From the NCBI GenBank assembly GCA_021737445.1, contig JAIPDY010000190.1:1-6474 (forward strand): a stretch of DNA of 6,474 nt, in the 5' to 3' direction. The stretch is from Desulfotignum sp. Its GTDB lineage: Bacteria; Desulfobacterota; Desulfobacteria; Desulfobacterales; Desulfobacteraceae. A program made the translations under genes and the position numbers. The notes under the pieces were generated by a model, which saw only the letters and a program-made list of their open reading frames with translations, had not been told where the DNA came from and made no database searches. Below are positions 1 to 6,466 of the stretch, in pieces. Each line of letters begins with the position of its first letter. The first letter of the stretch is position 1.

Positions 1-2309
1 ATGGTGGTGTCAATGAAATCCCTGACCCCGGAGTAGCGCTTGAAATAGTTGTCAATATAGGTGGCTGCCATTTTCCGGCTGATGTTCAGATCGTTGGCCA
101 GGCGGAAGGCGCTCATGCCGTAGACAATGCCGAAATTGATGGCCTTGGCCTGGCTGCGCAGGTCATCGGTGACAAAACCGGGCAGGACCTGGAACACTTC
201 CATGGCTGTGCGGGTATGGATATCTTCATCATTGCAGAAGGATTCCATGAGGATCTCATCTTCTGCGCAGTGGGCCAGGATGCGCAGCTCGATCTGGGAA
301 TAGTCTGCAGACACAAGGGTGCAACCTTGTGCCGGAATAAAGGTCTGGCGGATTTTTCTGCCCTCGGGTTTGCGGATGGGAATGTTTTGCAGATTGGGAT
401 TGGAGCTGGACAGGCGGCCTGTGGCGGTTATGGTCTGGTTGAAGGATGTGTGGATCCGGCCTGTGTCCGGATGGATGAGCTGGCCCAGCGCATCTGCATA
501 GGTGGATTTGAGCTTGCCCAGGGTCCGGTACCGCAGCAGTTTTTCCGGCAGAGGATGGGTGGCGGCCAGTTTGGTGAGCACCTCCACATCCGTGGAATAA
601 GCGGTTTTTTTCCGGGTTTTCTTAACCGATTTAAGGTTGAGTTTTTCAAACAGGATCACCCCCAGCTGCTGGGAGGAGTTAATGTTGAATCTTTCCCCTG
701 CCAGGTCATAGATCGTTTGTTCCAGCTGGTTCATTTCGGCTTCAAAATCTTTTGACAACCTGGCCAGGGCATCTTTATCCACCCTGAACCCGGTCATTTC
801 CATATCTGCCAGCACCGAAACCAGTGGGACCTCAAACTGTTCCATGAGATCAAGCAGCTCCTGGTCCCTTAGCTGTTGTGAAAAATGCTGATACGCCATA
901 AAGGTGATGTCTGCATCCTCTGCCGCGTAAAACACGGCATCGTCCACAGGTACATCCTGGAATCCGATCTGGTCTTTGCCCTTGCCGGTCACCTCTTCAT
1001 AGGAGACCATTTTATACCCGAACAGATTCATGGCGATCTGATCCAGGCCATGGCCCCGGCTTGTGGGGTTCAAAAGATAGGAAGCGATCATGGTGTCAAA
1101 CACGATGCCCTTCAGGGGCATGCCGTACCGGGCCAGCACGATATAGTCATATTTGATGTTCTGGCCCACCTTGCTGATATCAGGGTTTGCCAGGATGGGG
1201 CCCAGGATTCGCAGGATATCTTCTCTGGCGGGCTGCCGGGTATCATTTGTATGGCCCACAGGGATATAGAATCCCGTGTCCGGCTGATAGGAAAAGCAGA
1301 TGCCCACCAGGTCGGCTGCCATTGGGGTTTTGGAAGAGGTTTCCGTGTCAATGGCAAACACCTGTTTGTTTGCCAGAACCCTGGCCAGTTTTTCCAGTTC
1401 ATGGGTCTGGGTGATCAATTTATAGATTTTTCTGGATGCGTCGGCTTTTTTTGCAAACTCCTGGGCCAGGGATTTGAACTCCAGCTCCTGGAACAGTGCA
1501 AAAGCCTGTTTTGTGTCAAAGGGTTTGAGCTTGAAATCTTCAATGGTTTCTTTGACCTTTACATGGCGGTCGATGGTGGCCAGATCCCGGCTCAGCAGCA
1601 CAATGTCCCGGCTTTGGCTCAGGCTTTCATACAGTTTTTTCTTTTTTGCCACCTGGTCCAGATTCTGGTATAAATTGTCAATGGAGCCGAACCGGGCCAC
1701 CAGCTTGACAGCGGTTTTAGGGCCCACGCCTTTGACCCCGGGAATATTGTCCGATGTGTCACCGGCCAGTCCCAGTACATCAATGTACCGGTCCGGTTCA
1801 ATTCCCATGTCTGTCATGACTGCGGGGCGGTCCAGAATGGTATCTTTCATGGGATCCCACAGGATGCAGTGATCGGTGATCAGCTGGATAAAATCTTTAT
1901 CCCCGGTGACCATGACCACCTCAAACCCCTGGTCCTGGGCGATTCTGGCAAAGGTGCCCACCAGGTCGTCGGCCTCGAACCCGCTTTTCTGGACAATTGG
2001 GATGTTTAACGCTGTGATCATCCTGCGGATATCGGGAATCTGGGCGGCCAGTTCATCCGGCATGGGCGGGCGGTTGGCCTTATAGGCCTCATAAAGTTTA
2101 TGGCGGAAGGTGGGGCCTTTGACATCAAAAAACACGGCCGCATAAACCGGATTTTTTTCCCGGACCAGTTTCATTAAAATTCTGGTAAAACCGAATGTGG
2201 CATTGGTGGGATGTCCCTGGGCCGTGCTCAGGCTCTGGATGGCGTGAAATGCCCTGTATAGAAATGCGCTGCCATCGATGAGAAATACTTTTTCAGAAGA
2301 TTCGGTCAT
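1..2309 (-). CDS. polA: DNA polymerase I, C-terminus cut off by the window edge
   Basis: Family A DNA polymerase that fills gaps and removes RNA primers in replication and repair; cytoplasmic. The first 769 residues are present. The 5' nuclease domain (about 1-290) has D12 in IDGSAF, D62 in FFDVKGPTFR, E112/D114/D115 in FEADDLVG, D137/D139 in VTGDKDF and D184/D187 in GDTSDNIPG. The 3'-5' proofreading domain (about 295-490) looks active: D321 and E323 (AIDTET), N384 and D388 (VGQNIKYD), Y461 and D465 (YAAEDAD). The polymerase domain shows motif A (D669, DYSQIELR) and the O helix with R718, K722, F726 and Y730, each 36 residues before its E. coli counterpart. Motif C and roughly 120-130 residues lie beyond base 1. 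The frame is open throughout. The start is the ATG at 2309-2307, eight codons before the conserved IDGSAF block, with a purine-rich GGCGGGG stretch just upstream. All three activities therefore look intact, subject to the missing motif C. Confidence 0.97.
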   Translation of the reverse strand, partial: MTESSEKVFLIDGSAFLYRAFHAIQSLSTAQGHPTNATFGFTRILMKLVREKNPVYAAVFFDVKGPTFRHKLYEAYKANRPPMPDELAAQIPDIRRMITALNIPIVQKSGFEADDLVGTFARIAQDQGFEVVMVTGDKDFIQLITDHCILWDPMKDTILDRPAVMTDMGIEPDRYIDVLGLAGDTSDNIPGVKGVGPKTAVKLVARFGSIDNLYQNLDQVAKKKKLYESLSQSRDIVLLSRDLATIDRHVKVKETIEDFKLKPFDTKQAFALFQELEFKSLAQEFAKKADASRKIYKLITQTHELEKLARVLANKQVFAIDTETSSKTPMAADLVGICFSYQPDTGFYIPVGHTNDTRQPAREDILRILGPILANPDISKVGQNIKYDYIVLARYGMPLKGIVFDTMIASYLLNPTSRGHGLDQIAMNLFGYKMVSYEEVTGKGKDQIGFQDVPVDDAVFYAAEDADITFMAYQHFSQQLRDQELLDLMEQFEVPLVSVLADMEMTGFRVDKDALARLSKDFEAEMNQLEQTIYDLAGERFNINSSQQLGVILFEKLNLKSVKKTRKKTAYSTDVEVLTKLAATHPLPEKLLRYRTLGKLKSTYADALGQLIHPDTGRIHTSFNQTITATGRLSSSNPNLQNIPIRKPEGRKIRQTFIPAQGCTLVSADYSQIELRILAHCAEDEILMESFCNDEDIHTRTAMEVFQVLPGFVTDDLRSQAKAINFGIVYGMSAFRLANDLNISRKMAATYIDNYFKRYSGVRDFIDTT

Positions 2310-2396
2310 CTTGCCCCGCCTTTTGGGTATTGCAGTTTTTTATAATTGAAGGCATATATACTATCTTTTGATACAAAGGAGAAGCAAAGATTTATT
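2310..2396. promoter_or_regulatory. AT-rich divergent intergenic region between polA and the Cys-rich gene
   Basis: This 87 bp gap must hold the polA promoter (minus) and probably that of the Cys-rich gene/purN pair (plus). Its middle, about 2336-2375, is strikingly AT-rich among GC-rich genes. On the plus strand there is an exact TATAAT at 2341-2346 and a TATACT at 2357-2362, but no good -35 hexamer at 15-19 bp from either. On the minus strand, TATAAA-like and TATATA-like boxes occur in the same tract, also without clear -35 partners. An AAAGGAG ribosome-binding-like stretch lies at 2375-2381. The promoter role is inferred from position and composition; individual boxes are uncertain. Confidence 0.4.
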
Positions 2397-2630
2397 ATGA
2401 CAGGGGAAAAACAGCGCTTCGGGCAAAAGGAACGCCGGGAAAAACGTATCCAGAACAGCCGCCGTCAGTGCCATTGCTGCAACCAGACCTTCATGTTCTG
2501 CTGGCGCTGCCGGTGCGGGTTTGCCATGTGCCAGGCCTGCATGCATGAAAACGCCTGGGGCCTGACCTGCAACGGCATCACCTGGACATGCCCGGACTGC
2601 GGAGCACAGAACGGGTATGGCAATCAATAA
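2397..2630 (+). CDS. Small cysteine-rich, probably zinc-binding protein of unknown function
   Basis: A 77-residue protein that I do not recognise as a named family. Residues 1-23 are strongly basic and polar (KERREKR). The rest carries ten cysteines: 25, 27, 28, 35, 38, 40, 45, 48, 58 and 65/68 in CPDCG (counting 65 and 68 as the final pair gives eleven positions listed, of which C27 or C40 are probably extra). Four CxxC pairs (25-28, 35-38, 45-48, 65-68) could ligate two metal ions, as in zinc-ribbon or RING-like folds. There is no signal peptide or membrane segment, so it is probably cytosolic. The ATG at 2397 is preferred although AAAGGAG ends 15 bp upstream, longer than ideal; a TTG 51 bp further upstream is in frame but overlaps the putative -10 box. 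The gene ends 29 bp before purN on the same strand, which suggests co-transcription. The codon pattern and the dense CxxC spacing argue for a real gene. Nucleic-acid or protein binding is possible but not shown. Confidence 0.8.
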   Translation: MTGEKQRFGQKERREKRIQNSRRQCHCCNQTFMFCWRCRCGFAMCQACMHENAWGLTCNGITWTCPDCGAQNGYGNQ

Positions 2631-2645
2631 AAATTGATAACCAAA

Positions 2646-2651
2646 AGGAGG
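2646..2651 (+). promoter_or_regulatory. Strong ribosome binding site fixing the purN start
   Basis: AGGAGG, within AAAAGGAGGATCG, sits 8 bp before the ATG at 2660. The reading frame is open further upstream, into the end of the Cys-rich gene (to 2588), so this site decides that purN starts at 2660, giving a protein that begins MTADIKIGTLISGGG as the family expects. Confidence 0.85.
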
Positions 2652-2659
2652 ATCGATTC

Positions 2660-3373
2660 ATGACGGCAGACATTAAGATCGGAACCCTCATCTCCGGGGG
2701 CGGAACCAATCTCCAGGCCATCATTGATGCCTGTAAAGAGGGCAGCATCAGTGCGGATATCGTGTTCACCGGGTCGGACACCCCCGGTGTCCGGGGGCTT
2801 GAGCGGGCACAGACCGCAGACATCGACACCTTTGTTGTGGATTACAAACAGATCATCGGGTCCTGCCGGGCCAAAGGGATTGCCGATGCTGACCTTCCTG
2901 AAGATTTTAATCTGGCAGAAATTATGGAAAAACAGAAACTGGTGGACCCGTCAGATGAACAGGCGCAATTTTTTCTCAAATCCCGGGCCATTGCTGAAAA
3001 ACAGCTGCTGGACAGGATTCTGGCCTATGACATGGACCTGCTGGTTCTGGCCGGTTTCATGCGGATGTTCACCCCCTATTTCATCGACCGCATCAACACC
3101 GTGCCGGGACAATACCGGATCATGAACATCCACCCGGCCCTGCTGCCGGCATTCCCGGGAACCGACGGGTATGGAGACACCTTCAGGTATGGATGCAAAG
3201 TCGGGGGGTGCACCGTGCATTTCATCGATTACGGGGAAGACACCGGACCCATCATCGGCCAGAAAGCCTTTGAGATTGCAGACACCGACACCCTGGAGGA
3301 TGTGAAACGCAAGGGCCTGGAAAAGGAGTGGGAACTGTATCCCGCCTGTATCCAGAAATTTGCCGACCGCTAG
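2660..3373 (+). CDS. purN: Phosphoribosylglycinamide formyltransferase (GAR transformylase), variant with internal insertion
   Basis: Transfers a formyl group from 10-formyltetrahydrofolate to glycinamide ribonucleotide, the third step of de novo purine synthesis; cytosolic. The 237-residue protein has the phosphate-binding loop SGGGTNLQAI (12-21), VLAGFMR (129-135), and the catalytic triad N156 and H158 in NIHPALLP plus D194 in EDTGPII. The N156-to-D194 spacing of 38 matches E. coli PurN (N106, D144). Differences from E. coli (212 residues): 78 residues rather than 37 separate LERA from VLAGFMR, an insertion of about 41 residues (roughly 65-112); about 5 extra residues precede the NIHP motif; the usual PGLHT segment reads PGTDG; and the C-terminus is about 25 residues shorter. 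The catalytic residues are intact, so activity is expected. It probably forms a transcription unit with the upstream Cys-rich gene; no other purine genes are in the window. Confidence 0.95.
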   Translation: MTADIKIGTLISGGGTNLQAIIDACKEGSISADIVFTGSDTPGVRGLERAQTADIDTFVVDYKQIIGSCRAKGIADADLPEDFNLAEIMEKQKLVDPSDEQAQFFLKSRAIAEKQLLDRILAYDMDLLVLAGFMRMFTPYFIDRINTVPGQYRIMNIHPALLPAFPGTDGYGDTFRYGCKVGGCTVHFIDYGEDTGPIIGQKAFEIADTDTLEDVKRKGLEKEWELYPACIQKFADR

Positions 3374-3394
3374 AAAGATGGGGTGGGGCACCCG

Positions 3395-4576
3395 CTAGCT
3401 GAGCAGCCTGAGCATCATCGGCACGGCAATCATGGTGCCGAGGGATGATCCCAGATTGGTGAAAATCACCACCAGCAGAATCCGGGTGACGTTATTGCGC
3501 CAGAACCCTTTAATGGAAACAATATCTTTGGGGATGGCCTCCAGGTCCCGGACTTTGGGCCTTCGGGAAAATGCCTCCACAAGACCGGACACCCAGCCTG
3601 CCGCGATCATGGGGTTCAGGGATGTCAAGGGAGCGGCAAAAATGGAAGAGATGATGGTATAGGGGTGGGCCAGGGCCAAGGCTGCCCCCAGGCCGGCAAA
3701 AATTCCGTTGGCCGCCACCCAGATCCAGATCATGTCTGTGCCGGCATCTTTGCCCTCCATGGCAAACCCGGCAGCAAACAGCACCAGGATCAGCCCGGGA
3801 ATCAGCCATTTGAGGATTTTGCCCATGGGTCCGGCCGGGGGGATCTGATCCAGCTGATCCAGCGGTTTCGGGCTGTCCGCGGTCATATATTTCTTGATCC
3901 CCGGCACATGGGCGGCCCCCACCACCGCCACAATATTGCTGCCGGGGGCATTTGCAATCTTTTGGGCCAGGTACTGGTCTCTTTCATCGATTAACACCTG
4001 CTGGATGATGGGGTGGGCTTTTTTTACATCCGCCAGCAGGATCTGGAGAATGTCCTCCTGCTTCATCTTCTCAATATCTGCTTCCTGGATATCATCTGCA
4101 GATCCAAAGGAAAACACAATGGACGCAAACAGCTTGATTTTGGCCCACAATCCCATGCCCCGCCACACCCGGGAAAGGGTCACCTGGATATCTCGGTCCG
4201 CCGGTATTATGGCGGCATCTATTTTTTGTGCAGCCTCAATGGCATTGACCATTTCCTGGCCAGGCTTGATATCAAACCGGTCAGCAATTTTTTTTTGAAA
4301 AGATGCCAGAAGCAGGTTCATAAAAAGCATTAACGCTCTTTTTTCTTTGATGATCTTGACAATATCCATGTTGCGCCACCGGTCCGCATCCCTTATGGCT
4401 GCCAGCCGGGTGGGGCATAATTCCACGCACACAGTGTCAGGGGCCTGGGCCAAGATGACGTCTGTGACCAGCCTGGCACTGTCTCTGGACACATGGGCTG
4501 TGCCGATAAGGGTGATATTTTTTTCTCCATGGCTCAGCCGGTGGATTGACTGGTTTTCTTCCACTGTTTTTTCCAT
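3395..4576 (-). CDS. TraB/PrgY-family protein with C-terminal membrane domain
   Basis: A 393-residue member of the TraB/PrgY family, which belongs to the wider group including GumN, ChaN and the animal Tiki metalloproteases. Enterococcal members shut down peptide pheromone signals; the role in free-living bacteria is not established. The N-terminal domain (about 15-232) has two GxxH motifs, GTAHVS (H28) and GAAHVPG (H223), plus E52 and R58 in VELCPTR, the residues expected around a putative metal site. Residues 257-273, 282-303, 305-320 and 363-389 are hydrophobic membrane segments, with a HPYTIISS...LTSLNP block between them and a conserved AAGWVSGLVEAFSRRPKVRD stretch (325-344). There is no N-terminal signal peptide, so the TraB domain is probably cytosolic. 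The ATG at 4576 has AAAAGG 10 bp upstream. It converges on purN with a 21 bp gap. The family call is firm; protease activity is only an inference. Confidence 0.9.
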   Translation of the reverse strand: MEKTVEENQSIHRLSHGEKNITLIGTAHVSRDSARLVTDVILAQAPDTVCVELCPTRLAAIRDADRWRNMDIVKIIKEKRALMLFMNLLLASFQKKIADRFDIKPGQEMVNAIEAAQKIDAAIIPADRDIQVTLSRVWRGMGLWAKIKLFASIVFSFGSADDIQEADIEKMKQEDILQILLADVKKAHPIIQQVLIDERDQYLAQKIANAPGSNIVAVVGAAHVPGIKKYMTADSPKPLDQLDQIPPAGPMGKILKWLIPGLILVLFAAGFAMEGKDAGTDMIWIWVAANGIFAGLGAALALAHPYTIISSIFAAPLTSLNPMIAAGWVSGLVEAFSRRPKVRDLEAIPKDIVSIKGFWRNNVTRILLVVIFTNLGSSLGTMIAVPMMLRLLS

Positions 4577-4614
4577 TTTATGAGAGCCTTTTTGCCTGTC
4601 TATTAAAAATCAAA

Positions 4615-4640
4615 GCCTGATTATACGCATTTTATCGGGC
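4615..4640. repeat. Imperfect inverted repeat overlapping the TraB-gene promoter
   Basis: GCCTGAT (4615-4621) and ATCGGGC (4634-4640) form seven pairs with one G-U/mismatch position, separated by 12 bp. The arms flank the -10 box of the minus-strand promoter, a placement typical of an operator. It lacks a T-run and so is not a terminator. A dyad this short could be chance. Confidence 0.3.
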
Positions 4641-4647
4641 ATGGCAA
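4620..4647 (-). promoter_or_regulatory. Sigma-70-type promoter for the TraB-family gene
   Basis: Read on the minus strand: TTGCCA (4647-4642, five of six matches to the -35 consensus), a 16 bp spacer, and an exact TATAAT (4625-4620). Transcription would begin near 4612, giving a leader of about 36 nt that contains the AAAAGG ribosome-binding stretch. This is the best promoter in the window. Confidence 0.7.
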
Positions 4648-4657
4648 CAGCTAAATC

Positions 4658-4686
4658 TTGACCTTGCGGCAGGGTTCTGGTATGCA
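4658..4686 (+). promoter_or_regulatory. Candidate promoter of the sigma-54 activator gene
   Basis: TTGACC (4658-4663, five of six -35 matches), a 17 bp spacer, then TATGCA (4681-4686, a poor three of six -10 match) preceded by TGG, giving an extended -10 form. Its start point would fall at about 4693, the first base of the regulator's ATG. The -10 is weak, so the call is tentative. Confidence 0.35.
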
Positions 4687-4692
4687 GATCAA

Positions 4693-6441
4693 ATGAATAC
4701 AATACAGAATTTACCTGATTTTTGGGTGACTGTTTTTGATTCTTCCAAAAATGGCATTCTGGTCATTGATGCCCAAGGTGTGATAATTTTTTACAACAAG
4801 GCCGCAACAAGTATTTTCAGGGATTCGTTTGCTGAATATATGGTTGGTGAACATATATCCAAAGTAAGACCGGAGGCGTGGCCGGATTTAAAAAACATCC
4901 TGAAGACCGGTCGTCCCCAGCACAAAAAAAAGATTTCACTTTCAGATACTACAATTATTGCGAACCGAAGTCCTATCAAAAAAAATGAAGAGACTATAGG
5001 GGTAATTTCCGTATTTCAGGATATTTCAGAATATGAAACCATAATTTCAGAACTTCAGGGCTACCAGAGATTGCACAAAGAACTGGAAGCCATATTTGAA
5101 TCATCCTACGATGGGCTCTATATAACGGACGGTTCTGCAAAAACCATTCGCGTAAACAGTTCCTATGAAAGAATTACAGGTCTTTCAAAAGAGGATCTCA
5201 TCGGCCGAGATATGTATAGTCTTGTTGATGAAAAAGTCTTTGATTACTCCGTAACATTGGAAGTGCTCAAAAACAGAAAGGCTGTCACCATTTTACAGAA
5301 GGTTATGGATGGCAAACAGCTGGTTGTTACAGGAACCCCTGTTTTCGATGAAAACAATGAAATTTTTTTAGTGGTGACCAATGTTCGCGATATAACCCGG
5401 TTAAATCTTCTCCGCGCACAACTTGAAGACAGCAAACGTATTAATACCCGATTTTATCAAACTCTTCAGGAAAATGATGACTTAGAACATGCCCTTCAAG
5501 AAATGGTCATCAAAAGCCAGGCCATGATTCAGGTTGTAAAAAAAGCCTTAAAAGTTGCAAATGCTGAAACTTCTGTTCTCTTACTGGGAGAGTCCGGTGT
5601 TGGCAAAAGTATGTTGGCAAAAATTATTCATCAAATGAGTCCCCGAAAAGAGAATCCATTTGTGAAAATTAATTGTGGTGTTATACCGGATTCATTAATG
5701 GAAAGTGAACTGTTCGGTTACGAAAAAGGCGCTTTTACAGGTGCGTCTCATTCAGGAAAAGCCGGTCTTATTGAGGCCGCGCATGAAGGCACTGTCTTTT
5801 TGGATGAAATCGGTGAATTGAAGCTGGATATGCAGGTCAAACTGCTTGAGATAATTGAAGATAAGACATATACAAAAATCGGTGCGGATCACTCCACCAA
5901 AGTGAACGTAAATATAATAGCGGCCACAAACAGAGATTTAAAGAAAATGATACACGATGGAAAATTTCGTGAAGATCTCTATTACAGATTAAATGTTGTT
6001 CCCATATACATTCCCCCTTTAAGAGAAAGAAAAGAGGATATTGCAGCCTTGATCCATAATATCCTTGACAAATTTAACAAACAGAAAAAAATCAGCAAAC
6101 GTATTGCCCCTGAAGCCATTGAAATCCTTTTGAAGCACAATTTTCCCGGAAATGTCAGAGAATTGGTTAATATTGTTGAAAGAATGATTGTTATGTCAGA
6201 GGAGAATTTTTTATCTCCTTTGGATCTGCCGAGTGAAATTCGAAAAGAAGCGCATGTGTCCTCAATATCTAATCAAAAGGGTTCTCTCAAAGAAATATTG
6301 GCCGGCGTGGAATCTCAGATAATTAAAGATGCCGTTTCAAAATGCAGCACTATAAAGGAAGTATCTCAGGCATTAAATCTCCATCCGACAACCCTATGGC
6401 GCAAGATGATCAAATATGGCATCAAACAGAATATTGCATAA
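4693..6441 (+). CDS. Sigma-54-dependent transcriptional activator, PAS-PAS-AAA+-HTH
   Basis: A 582-residue bacterial enhancer-binding protein that uses ATP to open promoters bound by sigma-54 RNA polymerase; cytosolic, with no membrane segment. Domains: PAS 1 (about 8-115), PAS 2 (about 128-238), a probably coiled linker (235-272), the AAA+ domain (about 274-500) and a C-terminal helix-turn-helix (about 531-577). The AAA+ domain is complete: Walker A GESGVGKS (299-306), the sigma-54-contacting GAFTGA loop (346-351), Walker B VFLDE (368-372), sensor I at N413, likely arginine fingers R426 and R432, and sensor II FPGNVREL (484-491). The C-terminus (LKEILAGVE...TIKEVSQALNLHPTTLWRKM) resembles the TyrR-type DNA-binding domain. 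With no receiver domain, the signal is probably sensed directly by the PAS domains; the ligand cannot be told from sequence. No good ribosome site precedes the ATG at 4693, and no in-frame start lies close upstream. The gene is clearly more AT-rich than its neighbours, suggesting transfer or a different genomic segment. Confidence 0.95.
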   Translation: MNTIQNLPDFWVTVFDSSKNGILVIDAQGVIIFYNKAATSIFRDSFAEYMVGEHISKVRPEAWPDLKNILKTGRPQHKKKISLSDTTIIANRSPIKKNEETIGVISVFQDISEYETIISELQGYQRLHKELEAIFESSYDGLYITDGSAKTIRVNSSYERITGLSKEDLIGRDMYSLVDEKVFDYSVTLEVLKNRKAVTILQKVMDGKQLVVTGTPVFDENNEIFLVVTNVRDITRLNLLRAQLEDSKRINTRFYQTLQENDDLEHALQEMVIKSQAMIQVVKKALKVANAETSVLLLGESGVGKSMLAKIIHQMSPRKENPFVKINCGVIPDSLMESELFGYEKGAFTGASHSGKAGLIEAAHEGTVFLDEIGELKLDMQVKLLEIIEDKTYTKIGADHSTKVNVNIIAATNRDLKKMIHDGKFREDLYYRLNVVPIYIPPLRERKEDIAALIHNILDKFNKQKKISKRIAPEAIEILLKHNFPGNVRELVNIVERMIVMSEENFLSPLDLPSEIRKEAHVSSISNQKGSLKEILAGVESQIIKDAVSKCSTIKEVSQALNLHPTTLWRKMIKYGIKQNIA

Positions 6442-6450
6442 ATGAATTAT

Positions 6451-6466
6451 ATTGCAAAATTGCAAA
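6451..6466. repeat. Tandem ATTGCAAA pair forming a TTGCAA dyad after the regulator gene
   Basis: Two adjacent copies of ATTGCAAA (6451-6458 and 6459-6466). Because TTGCAA is itself palindromic, the pair makes the symmetric element TTGCAA-AA-TTGCAA. A third ATTGCA lies at 6433-6438, across the end of the regulator gene. The position just downstream of an activator gene fits an upstream activating site for the next operon; this is inference, and the AT-rich context raises the odds of chance. Confidence 0.35.

Noticed and set aside
885..1673. Long plus-strand open frame of 262 codons opposite polA
   Set aside because: It is antisense to a continuous polA frame with every motif intact; its translation has no family features, and such shadows are usual in GC-rich genes.
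2346..2396. Longer form of the Cys-rich protein starting at the TTG at 2346
   Set aside because: It would add 17 residues without similarity to the rest, has no ribosome site, and overlaps the TATAAT and TATACT boxes and the AAAGGAG stretch.
3381..3393. GGGTG-GGG-CACCC hairpin between the convergent purN and TraB-family genes, as a bidirectional terminator
   Set aside because: Only five pairs with a three-base loop and no T-run on either strand; too weak to call a terminator, and the sequence is simply G-rich.
3510..4333. Several open frames on both strands overlapping the TraB-family gene
   Set aside because: They are shadows of the 393-residue frame, which has clear family motifs, membrane segments and a promoter; none has a ribosome site or recognisable motif.
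4637..4652. Possible sigma-54 promoter before the regulator (GG at 4638-4639 and GC at 4650-4651 with the right spacing)
   Set aside because: The core GG and GC fit, but the flanking T, C and TT positions of TGGCAC-N5-TTGC do not; about eight of twelve fixed positions match, which is common by chance.
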